Of a DNA stretch of 64,000 nucleotides, positions 1-8,624 are shown in pieces. Made by a program: the position numbers and the translations under genes. Below the pieces are notes generated by a model. The model had not been told where the DNA came from. It saw nothing but the letters and a program-made list of their open reading frames with translations, and searched no databases. The stretch is from Devosia sp. Root413D1 (GTDB lineage: Bacteria; Pseudomonadota; Alphaproteobacteria; Rhizobiales; Devosiaceae): NCBI RefSeq assembly GCF_001425235.1, contig NZ_LMEA01000001.1, forward strand, positions 595,855-659,854. Reading direction: 5' to 3'. How positions within the stretch are numbered: the first letter of the stretch is position 1; each line of letters starts with the position of its first letter.

Positions 1-757
1 GCCAGTCGGCGGCTTCGACCACCACCCCTTCGGCACCGCCGACGAGGATCACTGCCTCGCCCTTGGTATCGCCGGCGCCGAAATGCATCGCGAGTTCGCT
101 GAGCGTGCCGCGCTCGACCCGCTCGAAGCGCTTGGTGAGTTCGAGCGCCACCGCGGCGGGCCGATCGCCCAACGCTTCCGCCATCGCCGCGAGGCTGTCG
201 CCGAGGCGGCGCGGCGATTCGTAGAACACCAATGTATCGGCGCGCGCCTTCAGCGCCGCGAGCGCATTGGCCCGGGCGCCGGATTTGGCCGGCAGGAACC
301 CGACAAAGCCGAAGGCATCGGTGGGGAGGCCCGCGCTGGCGAGCGCCGCGAGCAGCGCCGAGGCGCCGGGATTGGCGAATACCGGCAGGTTGGCCTCGCG
401 CACCGCGCGGACCAGCGGAAAGCCGGGATCGGAGAGCAGGGGGGTGCCGGCATCGGAAATTTGCGCGATGGCGCGGCCGGCCTCGATCGAAGCGATCACC
501 TCGCCGATGCGGGCCCGCTCATTGTGTTCGTGCAGCGATTTGCGTGGGGTGCGGATGCCGTAGTGGTCGAGCAGGGTGGCCGAGTGACGGGTATCCTCGC
601 ACAGCACCAGGTCGGCAGCCGCCAGCGTCTCGAGGGCGCGCAGCGTGATGTCCTTGAGGTTGCCGATCGGGGTGGCGACCACATAGAGCCCCGCCGCCAG
701 CGGCGGCGCCGGAAACTCAGTCCCGGCAATGAAATAGCTCTTCTGGCGATCGTCCAC
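1..757 (-). CDS. rsmI: 16S rRNA (cytidine1402-2'-O)-methyltransferase, 3' end cut by window edge
   Basis: The reverse-strand frame from a GTG at 757 reads as RsmI, the SAM-dependent enzyme that 2'-O-methylates C1402 of 16S rRNA in the ribosomal P site. Visible family blocks are LYVVATPIGNLKDIT near residue 25, LCEDTRHSATLLDHYGI, ISDAGTPLLSDPG, and FVGFLPAKSGAR, followed by the FYESPRRL block. The GTG start has a GGAGGTGG ribosome binding site about 4 bases upstream, and no better start is seen. About 252 codons are present; the usual protein is near 280-300, so only the C-terminus is missing. The divergent neighbour is an LpoA-type lipoprotein, the same pairing as yraL/yraM in E. coli. Confidence 0.93.
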   Translation of the reverse strand, partial: MDDRQKSYFIAGTEFPAPPLAAGLYVVATPIGNLKDITLRALETLAAADLVLCEDTRHSATLLDHYGIRTPRKSLHEHNERARIGEVIASIEAGRAIAQISDAGTPLLSDPGFPLVRAVREANLPVFANPGASALLAALASAGLPTDAFGFVGFLPAKSGARANALAALKARADTLVFYESPRRLGDSLAAMAEALGDRPAAVALELTKRFERVERGTLSELAMHFGAGDTKGEAVILVGGAEGVVVEAADW

Positions 758-881
758 GCCACCTCCAATTGTTAAGCCGAAGTTAAGCGCGGTCTTTATG
801 AGCCGGGCCCGATTCGGTATAGACCACCCATGGAGTGGCGCCTCGCGCGCCACAGTGCGGGACTCGATAAAGGTTGGGCAA

Positions 882-2087
882 GTGAGAATTGCTGGTAGCG
901 CGGGCGTGCTGACTGGGCTCAGGTATGTTGGGCTCGGCCTTGCCGCGGCGGCGTTGCTGTCGGCCTGCTCGGCCGGCAACTTCAACTTCGGGCCGGGTGG
1001 CGGCACCAGCGGCGGCGCGTCGCAGCCGCTCGCCACCGGCAAGACCTTCGGCAAAGGGCCGGTGCGGGTGGCGCTGTTGCTGCCGCTGTCGGGCGATCCC
1101 AACCTCGCCGGCGTCGGCACCTCGATGGCCAATGCCTCGGAACTGGCGATCAGCTTCGTCGAGACCAACCCCAATATCGGTGAGAACATCACCGTGGTGC
1201 TGAAGGATACCGGCGCCACCGCGAGCGGCGCCACGCAGGCGGCGCAGCAGGCGCTGAGCGAAGGTGCGAGCCTGATTCTCGGGCCGCTGCGCGCCGACCA
1301 GGTGACGGCGGCGGGCCAGGTGGCCAAGGCCGCCGGCGTGCCGGTGATCGGCTTCTCCAACAATTCCGGCGCCGCCTCGCCCGGTGTCTACCTGCTCAAC
1401 ATTCTGCCCGAGAGCGAAGTGAAGCGCTCCATGGGCTATGCCAAGAAGCTCGGCAAGAAGGCTTTTGCCGGCGTGTTCCCGACCACCGATTTCGGCCGCA
1501 TCCAGGAAGGCGCCTTCCGCCAGGCGACTGCCGATCTGGGCCTCAATGCCCGCGCCGTCTACAATTTCTCCTCGGAAGAGGAAGCCCGCAACGTCGTTAC
1601 CCAACTGGTGCCGATGCTGCAGGCGGGGCAGATCGATGCGTTGTTCATCCCCGACCGGGCGACGGCGCCGAGCTTTGCCAACCTCCTCAACGAGGCCGGC
1701 ATCGCGCCGGGTAAGGTGCAGCTCATCGGCTCGGCCGACTGGGATGGCGACCCGTCGATCCTCAACACCACGACGCTGGCCGGGGCGATCTTCCCGGCGA
1801 TCGACGACACTGGCTATAACGCGTTATTGCCCGAGTACCAGGCCAAGTTCGGCTCGGCGCCGCACAAGTTCGCCACCATCGCCTATACCGCGACCATCCT
1901 CGCCAATGCCGGCTCGCTCGCCAATGGCACGCCGAAATACGATCGGGCGCAGCTGACCCTGCCGGCCGGCTTCAACGGCCGCGACGGCGTGTTCCGCTTC
2001 CTGCCCGATGGGCGAAGCGAATACGCGCTGGTGATCAAGCAGGTGTCGATCGGCGCTGCCAGCGTCGCCGAGGGCGCCAAGCTTTAG
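882..2087 (+). CDS. Penicillin-binding protein activator (LpoA-type lipoprotein)
   Basis: About 401 residues. The protein has a lipoprotein signal ending in the lipobox LLSAC followed by a Gly/Ser-rich linker, then a periplasmic binding fold of the Leu/Ile/Val-binding type (Peripla_BP_6), starting VRVALLLPLSGDPNLAGVG. Proteins of this class stimulate bifunctional penicillin-binding proteins from the outer membrane (known for LpoA) and are not transporters. I chose the GTG at 882, with AAGG about 8 bases upstream, because it puts a short basic n-region before the hydrophobic core. An in-frame ATG at 798 would add 28 residues unlike a signal peptide. It is divergent from rsmI, as in enterobacteria. 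There is no adjacent ABC permease, which argues against an amino-acid uptake role. Confidence 0.83.
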   Translation: MRIAGSAGVLTGLRYVGLGLAAAALLSACSAGNFNFGPGGGTSGGASQPLATGKTFGKGPVRVALLLPLSGDPNLAGVGTSMANASELAISFVETNPNIGENITVVLKDTGATASGATQAAQQALSEGASLILGPLRADQVTAAGQVAKAAGVPVIGFSNNSGAASPGVYLLNILPESEVKRSMGYAKKLGKKAFAGVFPTTDFGRIQEGAFRQATADLGLNARAVYNFSSEEEARNVVTQLVPMLQAGQIDALFIPDRATAPSFANLLNEAGIAPGKVQLIGSADWDGDPSILNTTTLAGAIFPAIDDTGYNALLPEYQAKFGSAPHKFATIAYTATILANAGSLANGTPKYDRAQLTLPAGFNGRDGVFRFLPDGRSEYALVIKQVSIGAASVAEGAKL

Positions 2088-2174
2088 TTCGTTCGATCCT
2101 GTCGTGCTTGCAAACAGCAGAGGCTGCAGGGCGCCTGGGCTTGGGTCGTTCACGGATGACGTGAACCACACGCT

Positions 2175-2193
2175 GGGATGACAGCCGGTGGGT
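2175..2193. repeat. Fragment of REP-like repeat (shared 19-mer)
   Basis: The 19 bases GGGATGACAGCCGGTGGGT are identical to 8824-8842, where they form the right half and flank of a perfect hairpin. Here only the right half survives, downstream of the PBP-activator gene in the 151-base gap before the next gene. Confidence 0.6.
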
Positions 2194-2238
2194 AGGTCCA
2201 GGATCGGGCCAAACACCCCGCTCGCGACGCTCGAGCGC

Positions 2239-2754
2239 CTAACAGTAGACGCTGTTCTTGAGCGTCACGCAGTTGCCGTCCTCGCTGGTCGGCAGGCCAT
2301 CGAGCGGGATGATCGAGATGAACGAGTCGGCTCCATCAGGCGCGCTCGCCACCCACTGGCGGCCGCTCCAGTACCACAGGAGCGCCGTTGGCGACGGCCT
2401 GGGTTCCTTGATGATCCCGGGATACTGGATGTGCGGACTGGCAAGCCCGTCGGTGGAATAGACGCCGGTCGCCGTTTCCATGACATTGACGAAGGTGCTG
2501 TGCCCGTAACCGATTTTGCGGACCACGGTTTCCCGGATCGGCTCGACGGAAACGCCCGGCTGAACATAGTAGCTCCAGCGCATCAGCCGGTCGGGGTCGA
2601 AGGCTGGCGGCCATACCTCGTTGGGCGTGCTGAGCAGCGTCTTCATCGGCTCTTCTTCCGCCACTGCCCGCGGCAGGACGTTCGGCAGCAACAGCAGCAA
2701 TGCCGCCCCCAGTCCGATTGCTCCCCCAAGCATGATCGTCTTGGTCGCATCCAT
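2239..2754 (-). CDS. Hypothetical exported or membrane-anchored protein
   Basis: 171 residues and no family recognised. The N-terminus (MDATKTIMLGGAIGLGAALLLLLP) is a single hydrophobic segment that could be an anchor or an uncleaved signal. The rest looks soluble, with several Trp/Tyr residues, and ends in a Cys pair (NCVTLKNSVYC) that could form a disulfide in the periplasm. The ATG at 2754 has GGAG about 7 bases upstream. It is convergent with the PBP-activator gene and stands alone. I see no catalytic motif. Confidence 0.7.
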   Translation of the reverse strand: MDATKTIMLGGAIGLGAALLLLLPNVLPRAVAEEEPMKTLLSTPNEVWPPAFDPDRLMRWSYYVQPGVSVEPIRETVVRKIGYGHSTFVNVMETATGVYSTDGLASPHIQYPGIIKEPRPSPTALLWYWSGRQWVASAPDGADSFISIIPLDGLPTSEDGNCVTLKNSVYC

Positions 2755-2867
2755 GGCCGTTCTCCGGTCGGTTTGTTAACCAACCATCAACCATGACGCC
2801 GGAAGGCGTGTCAAAATGGAACAGTGATTAAGGTAAATTTAACCAGGGCAATCCGCTGGACCGGCCC

Positions 2868-3482
2868 TCAGGGCAGCTCGGCGGCCAGCTTTTCGACGAC
2901 CTCGACAAAGCGGTCATAGGCCTCGCGGGTGGGCCATGGGCGGATCAGCTTTTCGAACGGCTCGAACTCGAACACCGGGAATGTCGGCTCGCCGAAATAG
3001 CGGCGGGCCTCCTCCGCCTCGAACCCGGCAAGGTGCGTCGCCTCGAGGAAAGCCGCCTCGCGGTCGGCGCGCTTGATCTGCTTCTGCAGCGCCGCCGGTG
3101 GCGTCGCCGGCAGGGAGAAGCGCAGATAGACCGCGCCAAGCAGCCGGTTTTCCACCTCCTTGTAATTGCCGCCCATCGCCGCCTTGAACGGCGAGATGAT
3201 GTCGCCCATCACATATTCGGGCGCATCATGCAGCACCGCGTAGAGCAGGGCGCGCGGCTCGGCATCGCGGTTCAGCGCGCGATAGAGCTCCAGCACCAGC
3301 ACCGAATGCTGCGCCACCGAGAACGGATAGTCGCCGATGGTCTGGCCGTTCCAGCGAGCGACGCGGGCGAGGCCATGCGCGATGTCGCTCAGTTCGACAT
3401 CAAGCGGCGACGGATCGAGGATATCGAGTCGCCTGCCCGACAGCATACGCTGCCACGCCCGCTCCTTGCCACGCGCCATCAT
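2868..3482 (-). CDS. HD-domain phosphohydrolase, YfbR-like
   Basis: 204 residues with an HD metal-dependent hydrolase core. The segment FSVAQHSVLVLELY supplies the first His and LLYAVLHDAPEYVMGD the HD pair with the following acidic residue, as in 5'-deoxynucleotidase YfbR and related proteins. Substrate is likely a nucleotide, but this is family knowledge only. The start is ambiguous between adjacent ATG codons at 3482 and 3479. The gene runs in the same direction as ygfZ upstream, with about 165 bases between them that hold a hairpin repeat, so it may have its own promoter. Confidence 0.85.
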   Translation of the reverse strand: MMARGKERAWQRMLSGRRLDILDPSPLDVELSDIAHGLARVARWNGQTIGDYPFSVAQHSVLVLELYRALNRDAEPRALLYAVLHDAPEYVMGDIISPFKAAMGGNYKEVENRLLGAVYLRFSLPATPPAALQKQIKRADREAAFLEATHLAGFEAEEARRYFGEPTFPVFEFEPFEKLIRPWPTREAYDRFVEVVEKLAAELP

Positions 3483-3548
3483 CGTTCCCCGTGTTCCGAA
3501 GCAAGGGAACGTAGTGGGAACGGGGCTGATTCGCGAGTTGGATGGCTA

Positions 3549-3650
3549 GAGCGAGATCAGGAAAGGTTGCAGACCTTTCCGGTTCGATCTCGCGGCAAAA
3601 CAAACAACTTGGAGCAGGAGTGCGATTCAACGAAACGCAATCCTGCTCTA
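3549..3650. repeat. Nested double-hairpin repeat, copy A
   Basis: First hairpin: outer arms GCGAGATC (3551-3558) and GATCTCGC (3586-3593), inner arms GGAAAGGT (3560-3567) and ACCTTTCC (3573-3580), all perfectly complementary. A second hairpin (about 3612-3648) has arms around AGCAGGA and TCCTGCT and a loop containing TTCAACGAA. It abuts the stop codon of ygfZ. Relative to the copies at 28103 and 40672 both stems carry paired compensating changes. Confidence 0.85.
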
Positions 3651-4466
3651 GTCCTTGGCCGAGGTTTCGCCGAACTGATAGTTGGCCCAGGGCGGCAGGG
3701 TTACCGTCACCGGCTTGCCGTCGACGGTCACGGCAGCGGGATCGGTGATGCGGTCGAGCCGCAGAATGGCGACGGCGCGACCATCGACCACCTCGCCGAT
3801 CGGGCCGGCATCACGGCCGCCTGCAACCACCGGCGTGCCGGCCGGGGCATCGATGCCAGTAACGATCACCGGACGACGCCGGGCGGTGCCGCGGTGCTTC
3901 ATCCGACTCACCACTTCCTGGCCGATATAGCAGCCCTTGATGAAGTCGATGCCGTCGAGCAGGTCGAGCCCGATATCGTGGGCAAAATTCTGGTCGATGC
4001 CGAAATCCGGGCCCTCTTCCGGAATGCCGGCGCTGATCCGATGCGCCGCGAACCTGTCGTCGGCCGGCAGCCAGCCGGTCGTGGCGGTAGTCTCGGCGAT
4101 GACCCGTTCGCCGAGCCCGCGCGGGTCGGCATGGACGATCCCCTCGGCCCAGCCGTCAAAGCTCCAGCCCACCGCGTGTGTTTGCCTGAGGTCGTCGATC
4201 TCTACCTGGGCGCGCAGCCGGTAGAGCTTCATCTTCTTCAAAAACGCATCGGCCACCGAGGCATCGACATCGAGCCAGAAGGCGTCCTCGGCCCAGCCGC
4301 TCAGCCCCTCGGCCTGCACCTTGCCCTGCGGCGACAGCAGCGCCCACCACACGGCGGGACCCGGTTCCGCCAGCAATCGCCCGGTCACCACGTCGAACAG
4401 CAGTTTCTGCGCCTCGGGACCGGAAAACCGGAAGGCGGCACGGGACGGACGGAGGATTGTGGGCAT
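3648..4466 (-). CDS. ygfZ: Folate-binding protein YgfZ (GcvT-like, Fe-S cluster maintenance)
   Basis: 272 residues. YgfZ proteins resemble the aminomethyltransferase GcvT, bind tetrahydrofolate, and help repair or assemble iron-sulfur clusters. The diagnostic motif KGCYIGQEVVSRMKHRG is present about two thirds of the way in, with the conserved Cys. The N-terminal part has the usual FSGPEAQKLLFDVVTG and ALLSPQGKVQAEG blocks. The gene is divergent from the dihydroorotase-like gene with 45 bases between starts, so the two probably share a control region. Length matches the family. Confidence 0.92.
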   Translation of the reverse strand: MPTILRPSRAAFRFSGPEAQKLLFDVVTGRLLAEPGPAVWWALLSPQGKVQAEGLSGWAEDAFWLDVDASVADAFLKKMKLYRLRAQVEIDDLRQTHAVGWSFDGWAEGIVHADPRGLGERVIAETTATTGWLPADDRFAAHRISAGIPEEGPDFGIDQNFAHDIGLDLLDGIDFIKGCYIGQEVVSRMKHRGTARRRPVIVTGIDAPAGTPVVAGGRDAGPIGEVVDGRAVAILRLDRITDPAAVTVDGKPVTVTLPPWANYQFGETSAKD

Positions 4467-4511
4467 GGGATGGTTCCGCTACACCCGCCGAAAGGCAGGC
4501 GGACTAGAGAC

Positions 4512-5834
4512 ATGGCGCAGTACGAGACGATCTTCAAGAACGGCACGGTGGTGAACCATGACGGGGTGCACCAGACCGACATCGCGGTCAGCGACGGGCG
4601 CATCGTCGCATTGGGTGATCTGGGCGCGACGTCGGCCGGCGAAGTGGTCGACTGTACGGGCCTCCATGTCCTCCCCGGCGTCATCGATACCCAGGTGCAT
4701 TTTCGCGAGCCGGGGCTGACCCATAAGGAAGATCTCGAATCCGGCTCGCTCTCGGCGGTGATGGGCGGCGTCACCGGGGTGTTCGAGATGCCCAACACCA
4801 ACCCGCTGACCACCACGCGCGAAACCTTTGAGGAAAAGATCCGCCTCGGCACTCGCCGCATGCATTGCGATTTCGCCTTCTATATCGGCGGCACGCACGA
4901 CAACGTGGCGCAGCTGCCCGAACTCGAGCGCCTGCCCGGCTGCGCCGGGGTGAAGGTGTTCATGGGGTCGTCCACCGGCTCGCTGCTGGTGCCCGACGAT
5001 GATGGAGTCGAGGCGATCCTGAACGCGATTTCCCGCCGCGCGGCCTTCCACTCCGAGGACGAATACCGGCTGGAAGAGCGCAAACCCCTGCGCGTGCCCG
5101 GCGATCCCAGCTCGCACCCGGTGTGGCGCGATCCCGAGGCGGCGCTGCTCTCAACCCGCCGGCTGGTGGCCCTGGCGCGGAAGACCGGCAAGCGCGTCCA
5201 CATCCTCCACATCTCCACGGCCGAGGAGATGGTGTTTCTGGCCGCGCACAAGGATGTGGCGAGCGTCGAAGTGACGCCGCACCACCTGACGCTGGATGAA
5301 ACCGCCTACACCCGCCTCGGCACCTACGCGCAGATGAACCCACCGGTGCGCGACAAGGCGCATCGCGAGGGCATCTGGGCCGGGGTGAAGAACGGCGTCG
5401 CCGACGTGCTCGGCTCCGACCACGCGCCGCACACCCGCGAGGAAAAGGACCATCCCTACCCGCAGTCGCACTCCGGGATGACCGGCGTGCAGACGCTGGT
5501 GCCGATCATGCTCGACCATATCAATGCCGGGCGGATGAGCCTCGAACGCTTCGTCGATATGTCGAGCCACGGGCCGAACCGGCTGTTCGGCATCGCCAAT
5601 AAGGGCCGGATCGCCGTGGGTTATGATGCCGACCTGACGGTGGTCGACCTGAAGCGGCGCGAAACCATCACCAACGCTTGGGTGAAAAGCCGCGCCGGCT
5701 GGACGCCTTATGATGGCGTGACCGTCACCGGCTGGCCGGTGGGGACGATCGTGCGCGGCAACAAAGTGATGTGGCAGGGCGAGCTGGTGACCCCGAGCAT
5801 CGGCCAGCCGATGCGGTTTCTGGAAGCGCTTTAG
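4512..5834 (+). CDS. pyrC: Dihydroorotase family amidohydrolase (PyrC-like, QxH metal motif)
   Basis: 440 residues, the size of class I dihydroorotases, which close carbamoyl-aspartate to dihydroorotate in pyrimidine synthesis. Family blocks include LHVLPGVIDTQVHFREPG (residues about 51-68), FEMPNTNPLTTT, GVKVFMGSSTG, VHILHISTAEE and VLGSDHAPHTREEKD near the C-terminus. The usual DxHxH metal motif reads D59-T-Q-V-H63, so the first His is Gln. This may mark a distinct subfamily or a paralog with altered metal binding. There is no pyrB nearby. ATG 4512 gives the expected N-terminus. A role in pyrimidine synthesis is therefore likely but not certain. Confidence 0.85.
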   Translation: MAQYETIFKNGTVVNHDGVHQTDIAVSDGRIVALGDLGATSAGEVVDCTGLHVLPGVIDTQVHFREPGLTHKEDLESGSLSAVMGGVTGVFEMPNTNPLTTTRETFEEKIRLGTRRMHCDFAFYIGGTHDNVAQLPELERLPGCAGVKVFMGSSTGSLLVPDDDGVEAILNAISRRAAFHSEDEYRLEERKPLRVPGDPSSHPVWRDPEAALLSTRRLVALARKTGKRVHILHISTAEEMVFLAAHKDVASVEVTPHHLTLDETAYTRLGTYAQMNPPVRDKAHREGIWAGVKNGVADVLGSDHAPHTREEKDHPYPQSHSGMTGVQTLVPIMLDHINAGRMSLERFVDMSSHGPNRLFGIANKGRIAVGYDADLTVVDLKRRETITNAWVKSRAGWTPYDGVTVTGWPVGTIVRGNKVMWQGELVTPSIGQPMRFLEAL

Positions 5835-5999
5835 GCGGACGCTCCTGCCGTCGTCATCTCGGCGCGGAGCCCACAGATGCATACGGGCGAGCCCACCCAC
5901 CGAGTTTGAGGAACTTGCGGAGCGTCGTCCGTGCGCCGGCGCGACCCCGTCGGGGCGTTGGCACCATCCCCGCACCGTGGTGCCGGGCCCTCGCGAACG

Positions 6000-6281
6000 T
6001 CACTGCAGCGAGCGGCTGAGGCTGTATTCGCCGGCCTGGATACGGTCGGGCAGGGTGGCGATCAGCTCGGCGATCGCCGTCTCTCCATGGTGCTCGACCA
6101 GCGAGGTGATCGCGGCGAACAGCGAAGCATGCGCCAGCGCCTGCGTGGCGATGCCGTCATCCTCGGCAGTGTTCCAGGCCTCGGCGATGTACTCGAGCGC
6201 CACCTGGCGCTCTTCGCGCTCCGCCTCGGCGAGACGCTCGATGCTGCCATTGTCGCCCTTGAGGGTCTTCGAGAGTTTCAT
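6000..6281 (-). CDS. Hypothetical small protein
   Basis: 93 residues from ATG 6281 (MKLSKTLKGDN). The protein looks mostly helical and soluble, with an acidic stretch (AEAEREERQVALEYIAEAWN) and no signal peptide, membrane segment or catalytic motif. I do not recognise the family. An upstream in-frame start at 6347 would add 22 basic residues that look unlike coding sequence. It is convergent with the dihydroorotase-like gene. Confidence 0.6.
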   Translation of the reverse strand: MKLSKTLKGDNGSIERLAEAEREERQVALEYIAEAWNTAEDDGIATQALAHASLFAAITSLVEHHGETAIAELIATLPDRIQAGEYSLSRSLQ

Positions 6282-6369
6282 AGTCTCGGCCCTAGCACGA
6301 CCCGACCGACGGCGCGCCCCATCCGTCTCCAAAAGGTTAATATGCACTCTGCAATTATTGTTAACCGGC

Positions 6370-6419
6370 AGCGCGCTTCAGGAAAAGTTGTGAGACTTTT
6401 CTCCCTCGAACGCGCGACA
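6370..6419. repeat. Nested double-hairpin repeat, degenerate copy D
   Basis: This copy keeps the inner arms GGAAAAGT and ACTTTTCT around TGTGAG and the outer CGCGC pairs, but with mismatches. It lies between the TIGR02301-family gene and the small protein at 6000, in the same orientation as copies B and C. Confidence 0.65.
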
Positions 6420-6438
6420 AAAACTAGGGCGCCAGGCG

Positions 6439-6810
6439 CTATTCGGCGTAGCGCGAATGGATATCGCGGGCGGTTTTCTCGGCTTCGACCAGCAGGCGCG
6501 ACATCGCCTGCTCCGCCGACACCGTGCACACCCGGTAGAGCCGCGCATAGGCCTCGTAGCCGGAGTTGAAGGCGCCGGTCAGCCGTTGCTTGCGGTCGTC
6601 GTCCGGCTCGTCGAGCGCGATCAGGTCGGCCATTTCGCCGCGCCAGTCGGAGCTGGCGCTGGGCTTGCACAGCGGATTGAGGAAATAGAGGCTGCCGAGG
6701 ATCTCGGAGAGCCGCTCCATCTCGGCCTGGTAGGGCGGATCGATGGCGCGCGCCGGCGCCGCCGCCAGCAGCAGGGCAATCAGAGCAAAGCAAAGCGGGC
6801 GGAGGCGCAT
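6439..6810 (-). CDS. TIGR02301-family exported protein
   Basis: 123 residues with a clear signal peptide (MRLRPLCFALIALLLAAAPARA). The mature part contains YFLNPLC and YEAYARLYRVCT blocks typical of the alphaproteobacterial TIGR02301 family of unknown function. Two conserved Cys residues could form a disulfide. ATG 6810 gives the signal peptide directly. It lies 32 bases downstream of the Nudix gene on the same strand, so the two may be cotranscribed. Confidence 0.82.
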   Translation of the reverse strand: MRLRPLCFALIALLLAAAPARAIDPPYQAEMERLSEILGSLYFLNPLCKPSASSDWRGEMADLIALDEPDDDRKQRLTGAFNSGYEAYARLYRVCTVSAEQAMSRLLVEAEKTARDIHSRYAE

Positions 6811-6842
6811 GGCTTGACCTTTATGTGAAACGCCGGGCTGCC

Positions 6843-7247
6843 TCAACTGCGATCGAAGACCCGGAACGCGCCGGCCACCACCTCGCCGAGGTCGGGCGTC
6901 GTGTGCATGCCGCCGATCTCGTCGAGCCGCACCCAGCGCCAGGCGCTGACTTCGTCGGAGGCGACGATCTCGCCCTCGAACGCCTCGGTGGCATAGACCT
7001 GCAGCACGAAGCGTCCCTCGCTGAGCAACATCCGCTTGATCGGGTGCAGCCGCCAGACGCTGAGACCTACCTCTTCCAAGATCTCGCGCTCGGCCGCCTG
7101 CTCGGGTGTTTCGCCCGCCTCGAGCCGTCCGCCCGGCAGGCTCCACATGCCGAAATACGGCTTTCTGGCGCGCTGGATCAGCAGCACCTTGTCGCGATCG
7201 ATCAGGGCGACGCTGGCGGCATTGGGAGGCTGTCGGGACTCGGGCAT
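6843..7247 (-). CDS. Nudix hydrolase
   Basis: 134 residues. The Nudix box is complete: GGRLEAGETPEQAAEREILE followed by EVGL, which fits GX5EX7REUXEEXGU and supplies the metal-binding glutamates. Such enzymes cleave nucleoside diphosphates linked to another moiety; the substrate cannot be told from sequence. The N-terminus VALIDRDKVLLIQRARKPYFGMWSLPGG is standard. It is divergent from the SRAP gene with 67 bases between starts. Length is typical of a single-domain Nudix enzyme. Confidence 0.92.
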   Translation of the reverse strand: MPESRQPPNAASVALIDRDKVLLIQRARKPYFGMWSLPGGRLEAGETPEQAAEREILEEVGLSVWRLHPIKRMLLSEGRFVLQVYATEAFEGEIVASDEVSAWRWVRLDEIGGMHTTPDLGEVVAGAFRVFDRS

Positions 7248-7314
7248 AACCCGATGATTGTGGTTTGTCCTCGCCGCGGCAAGTAACTAACTAAGCGGTG
7301 AAGGAGAGCCCTCA

Positions 7315-8070
7315 ATGTGCGGTCGTTACGCCACCACCCTGCCGCCAGAGATGCTGGTCGAGCTGTTCAACCTGCTCAACCAGATCGATTTTCCGCCGCG
7401 CTACAACATCACCCCGACCCAGCCGATCGCCGTAGTCTGGGAGCAGTCGGGGCGCCGTACCATCCAGCTGGTGCGCTGGGGGTTCGTGCCGAACTGGGTG
7501 AAGGATCCGCGCGAGTTCTCGCTGTTGATCAACGCCCGGGCCGAAACCATGGCGGAAAAGCCGTCCTTCCGCGACGCGGTGCGCCACTCGCGCTGCATCG
7601 TGCCGGCCTCGGGCTACTATGAATGGATGAAGGGGCCGGATGGCAAGCGTCAGCCCTACTACATCACCATGGAGGACGATTCCCCCATGATCTTCGCCGG
7701 GCTCTATTCGAACTGGGCGGGCCCGAACGGCGAGGAGATCGATACCGCCTGCATCGTCACCGTCGAGCCCAATCTCGAGATCAGCTCGGTCTATGACCGG
7801 ATGCCGGCGATGCTGACCGGCGACGCCGTCGACATGTGGCTCAATACCCGCGATTTCGATATCGCCGCCGCCCGCCAGCTGGCTTTGCCGTTGCCGCCGG
7901 GATCGCTGAAATACCATCCGGTGGGCAAGGCGGTCGGCCGCGCCGACGCCGACGGCCCCGAGCTGATCCGCCCGATCAGCCCCGAAGAGGCGGAGGCCGA
8001 AGCGGCAGCGGCAGCAAAGCCCAAGAAGAAAGTCGCCGCCGGCGGCAGCGGGCAGCTCGACCTGTTCTAG
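7315..8070 (+). CDS. SOS response-associated peptidase (SRAP, YedK/HMCES family)
   Basis: 251 residues starting MCGRYATT. After Met removal the N-terminal Cys is the residue that cross-links to abasic sites in single-stranded DNA, as known for YedK and HMCES. The ARAETM segment and the VRHSRCIVPASGYYEW block are also diagnostic. The C-terminal 35 residues are Ala/Lys-rich and end QLDLF, which resembles a clamp-binding motif (inference). The 3' end overlaps the convergent hemerythrin gene by 4 bases. GGAG lies upstream of the ATG. Confidence 0.93.
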   Translation: MCGRYATTLPPEMLVELFNLLNQIDFPPRYNITPTQPIAVVWEQSGRRTIQLVRWGFVPNWVKDPREFSLLINARAETMAEKPSFRDAVRHSRCIVPASGYYEWMKGPDGKRQPYYITMEDDSPMIFAGLYSNWAGPNGEEIDTACIVTVEPNLEISSVYDRMPAMLTGDAVDMWLNTRDFDIAAARQLALPLPPGSLKYHPVGKAVGRADADGPELIRPISPEEAEAEAAAAAKPKKKVAAGGSGQLDLF

Positions 8071-8624
8071 AACAGCTCGAAATAGCCCAGTGCGTCGCCG
8101 ATCGCCTCTTCCTCGTAGCCGAGATGGCTGAGCAGCACCCGCTCGAGGGCCCGGTAGATCTCGAGCGTATCGGCGAAGCGGCCTGGACCGGGGGCGGCAG
8201 CGAGTTCGCCAAGCGTATCGATCAGCCGCACCAGCAACTGGTGCACCACCACGTGCTCGGCCCGTAGCCGGTCGGCGATCGCCTTGAAGCCGGCGCCCTG
8301 CGCGGCAATGGCCGGGAACACCGCCTCGTCCTCGATCGAGTGGTGAACATTGACGATGTTGCAGTGCTGACCGCAGAGGTTGCCGAAGCGGCGGTAGTTG
8401 GCGACCATGGCGAGGTCGGCCGCCTCGTCGGTCGCGGTTTTGGCGCCAACCTCGCCCGCCGCGGCACGCTCGATCAGCACCGCCAGCGTCTTCATGTTGT
8501 CGCGCAGGTGATCGTGCACCTCCTTGAGGTGCAGTCCGGGCGCGCGCTGCGCCTCGGTCAGGCCTTTGAGCCTGATGGGCGCGGGCCGGGTGGCGTCGTC
8601 GAGAAATCCGATATCGAGCAGCAT
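8067..8624 (-). CDS. Hemerythrin HHE-domain protein
   Basis: 185 residues. Metal-ligand segments of the HHE domain are visible in order: HLKEVHDHLRDNM, VHHSIEDEAVFPAI, AEHVVVHQLLVRL and SHLGYEEEAIGDAL. Such proteins bind a di-iron centre and act in oxygen, nitric oxide or iron-sulfur stress responses; which of these applies here is not clear. No signal peptide is present, so it is cytoplasmic. ATG 8624 is the only good start. It overlaps the SRAP gene tail-to-tail by 4 bases. Confidence 0.87.
   Translation of the reverse strand: MLLDIGFLDDATRPAPIRLKGLTEAQRAPGLHLKEVHDHLRDNMKTLAVLIERAAAGEVGAKTATDEAADLAMVANYRRFGNLCGQHCNIVNVHHSIEDEAVFPAIAAQGAGFKAIADRLRAEHVVVHQLLVRLIDTLGELAAAPGPGRFADTLEIYRALERVLLSHLGYEEEAIGDALGYFELF

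Noticed and set aside
3033-4511. A long N-terminal extension of the dihydroorotase-like gene on the plus strand
   Set aside because: It runs antisense to the HD hydrolase and ygfZ, which have clear motifs. ATG 4512 gives the normal family N-terminus.
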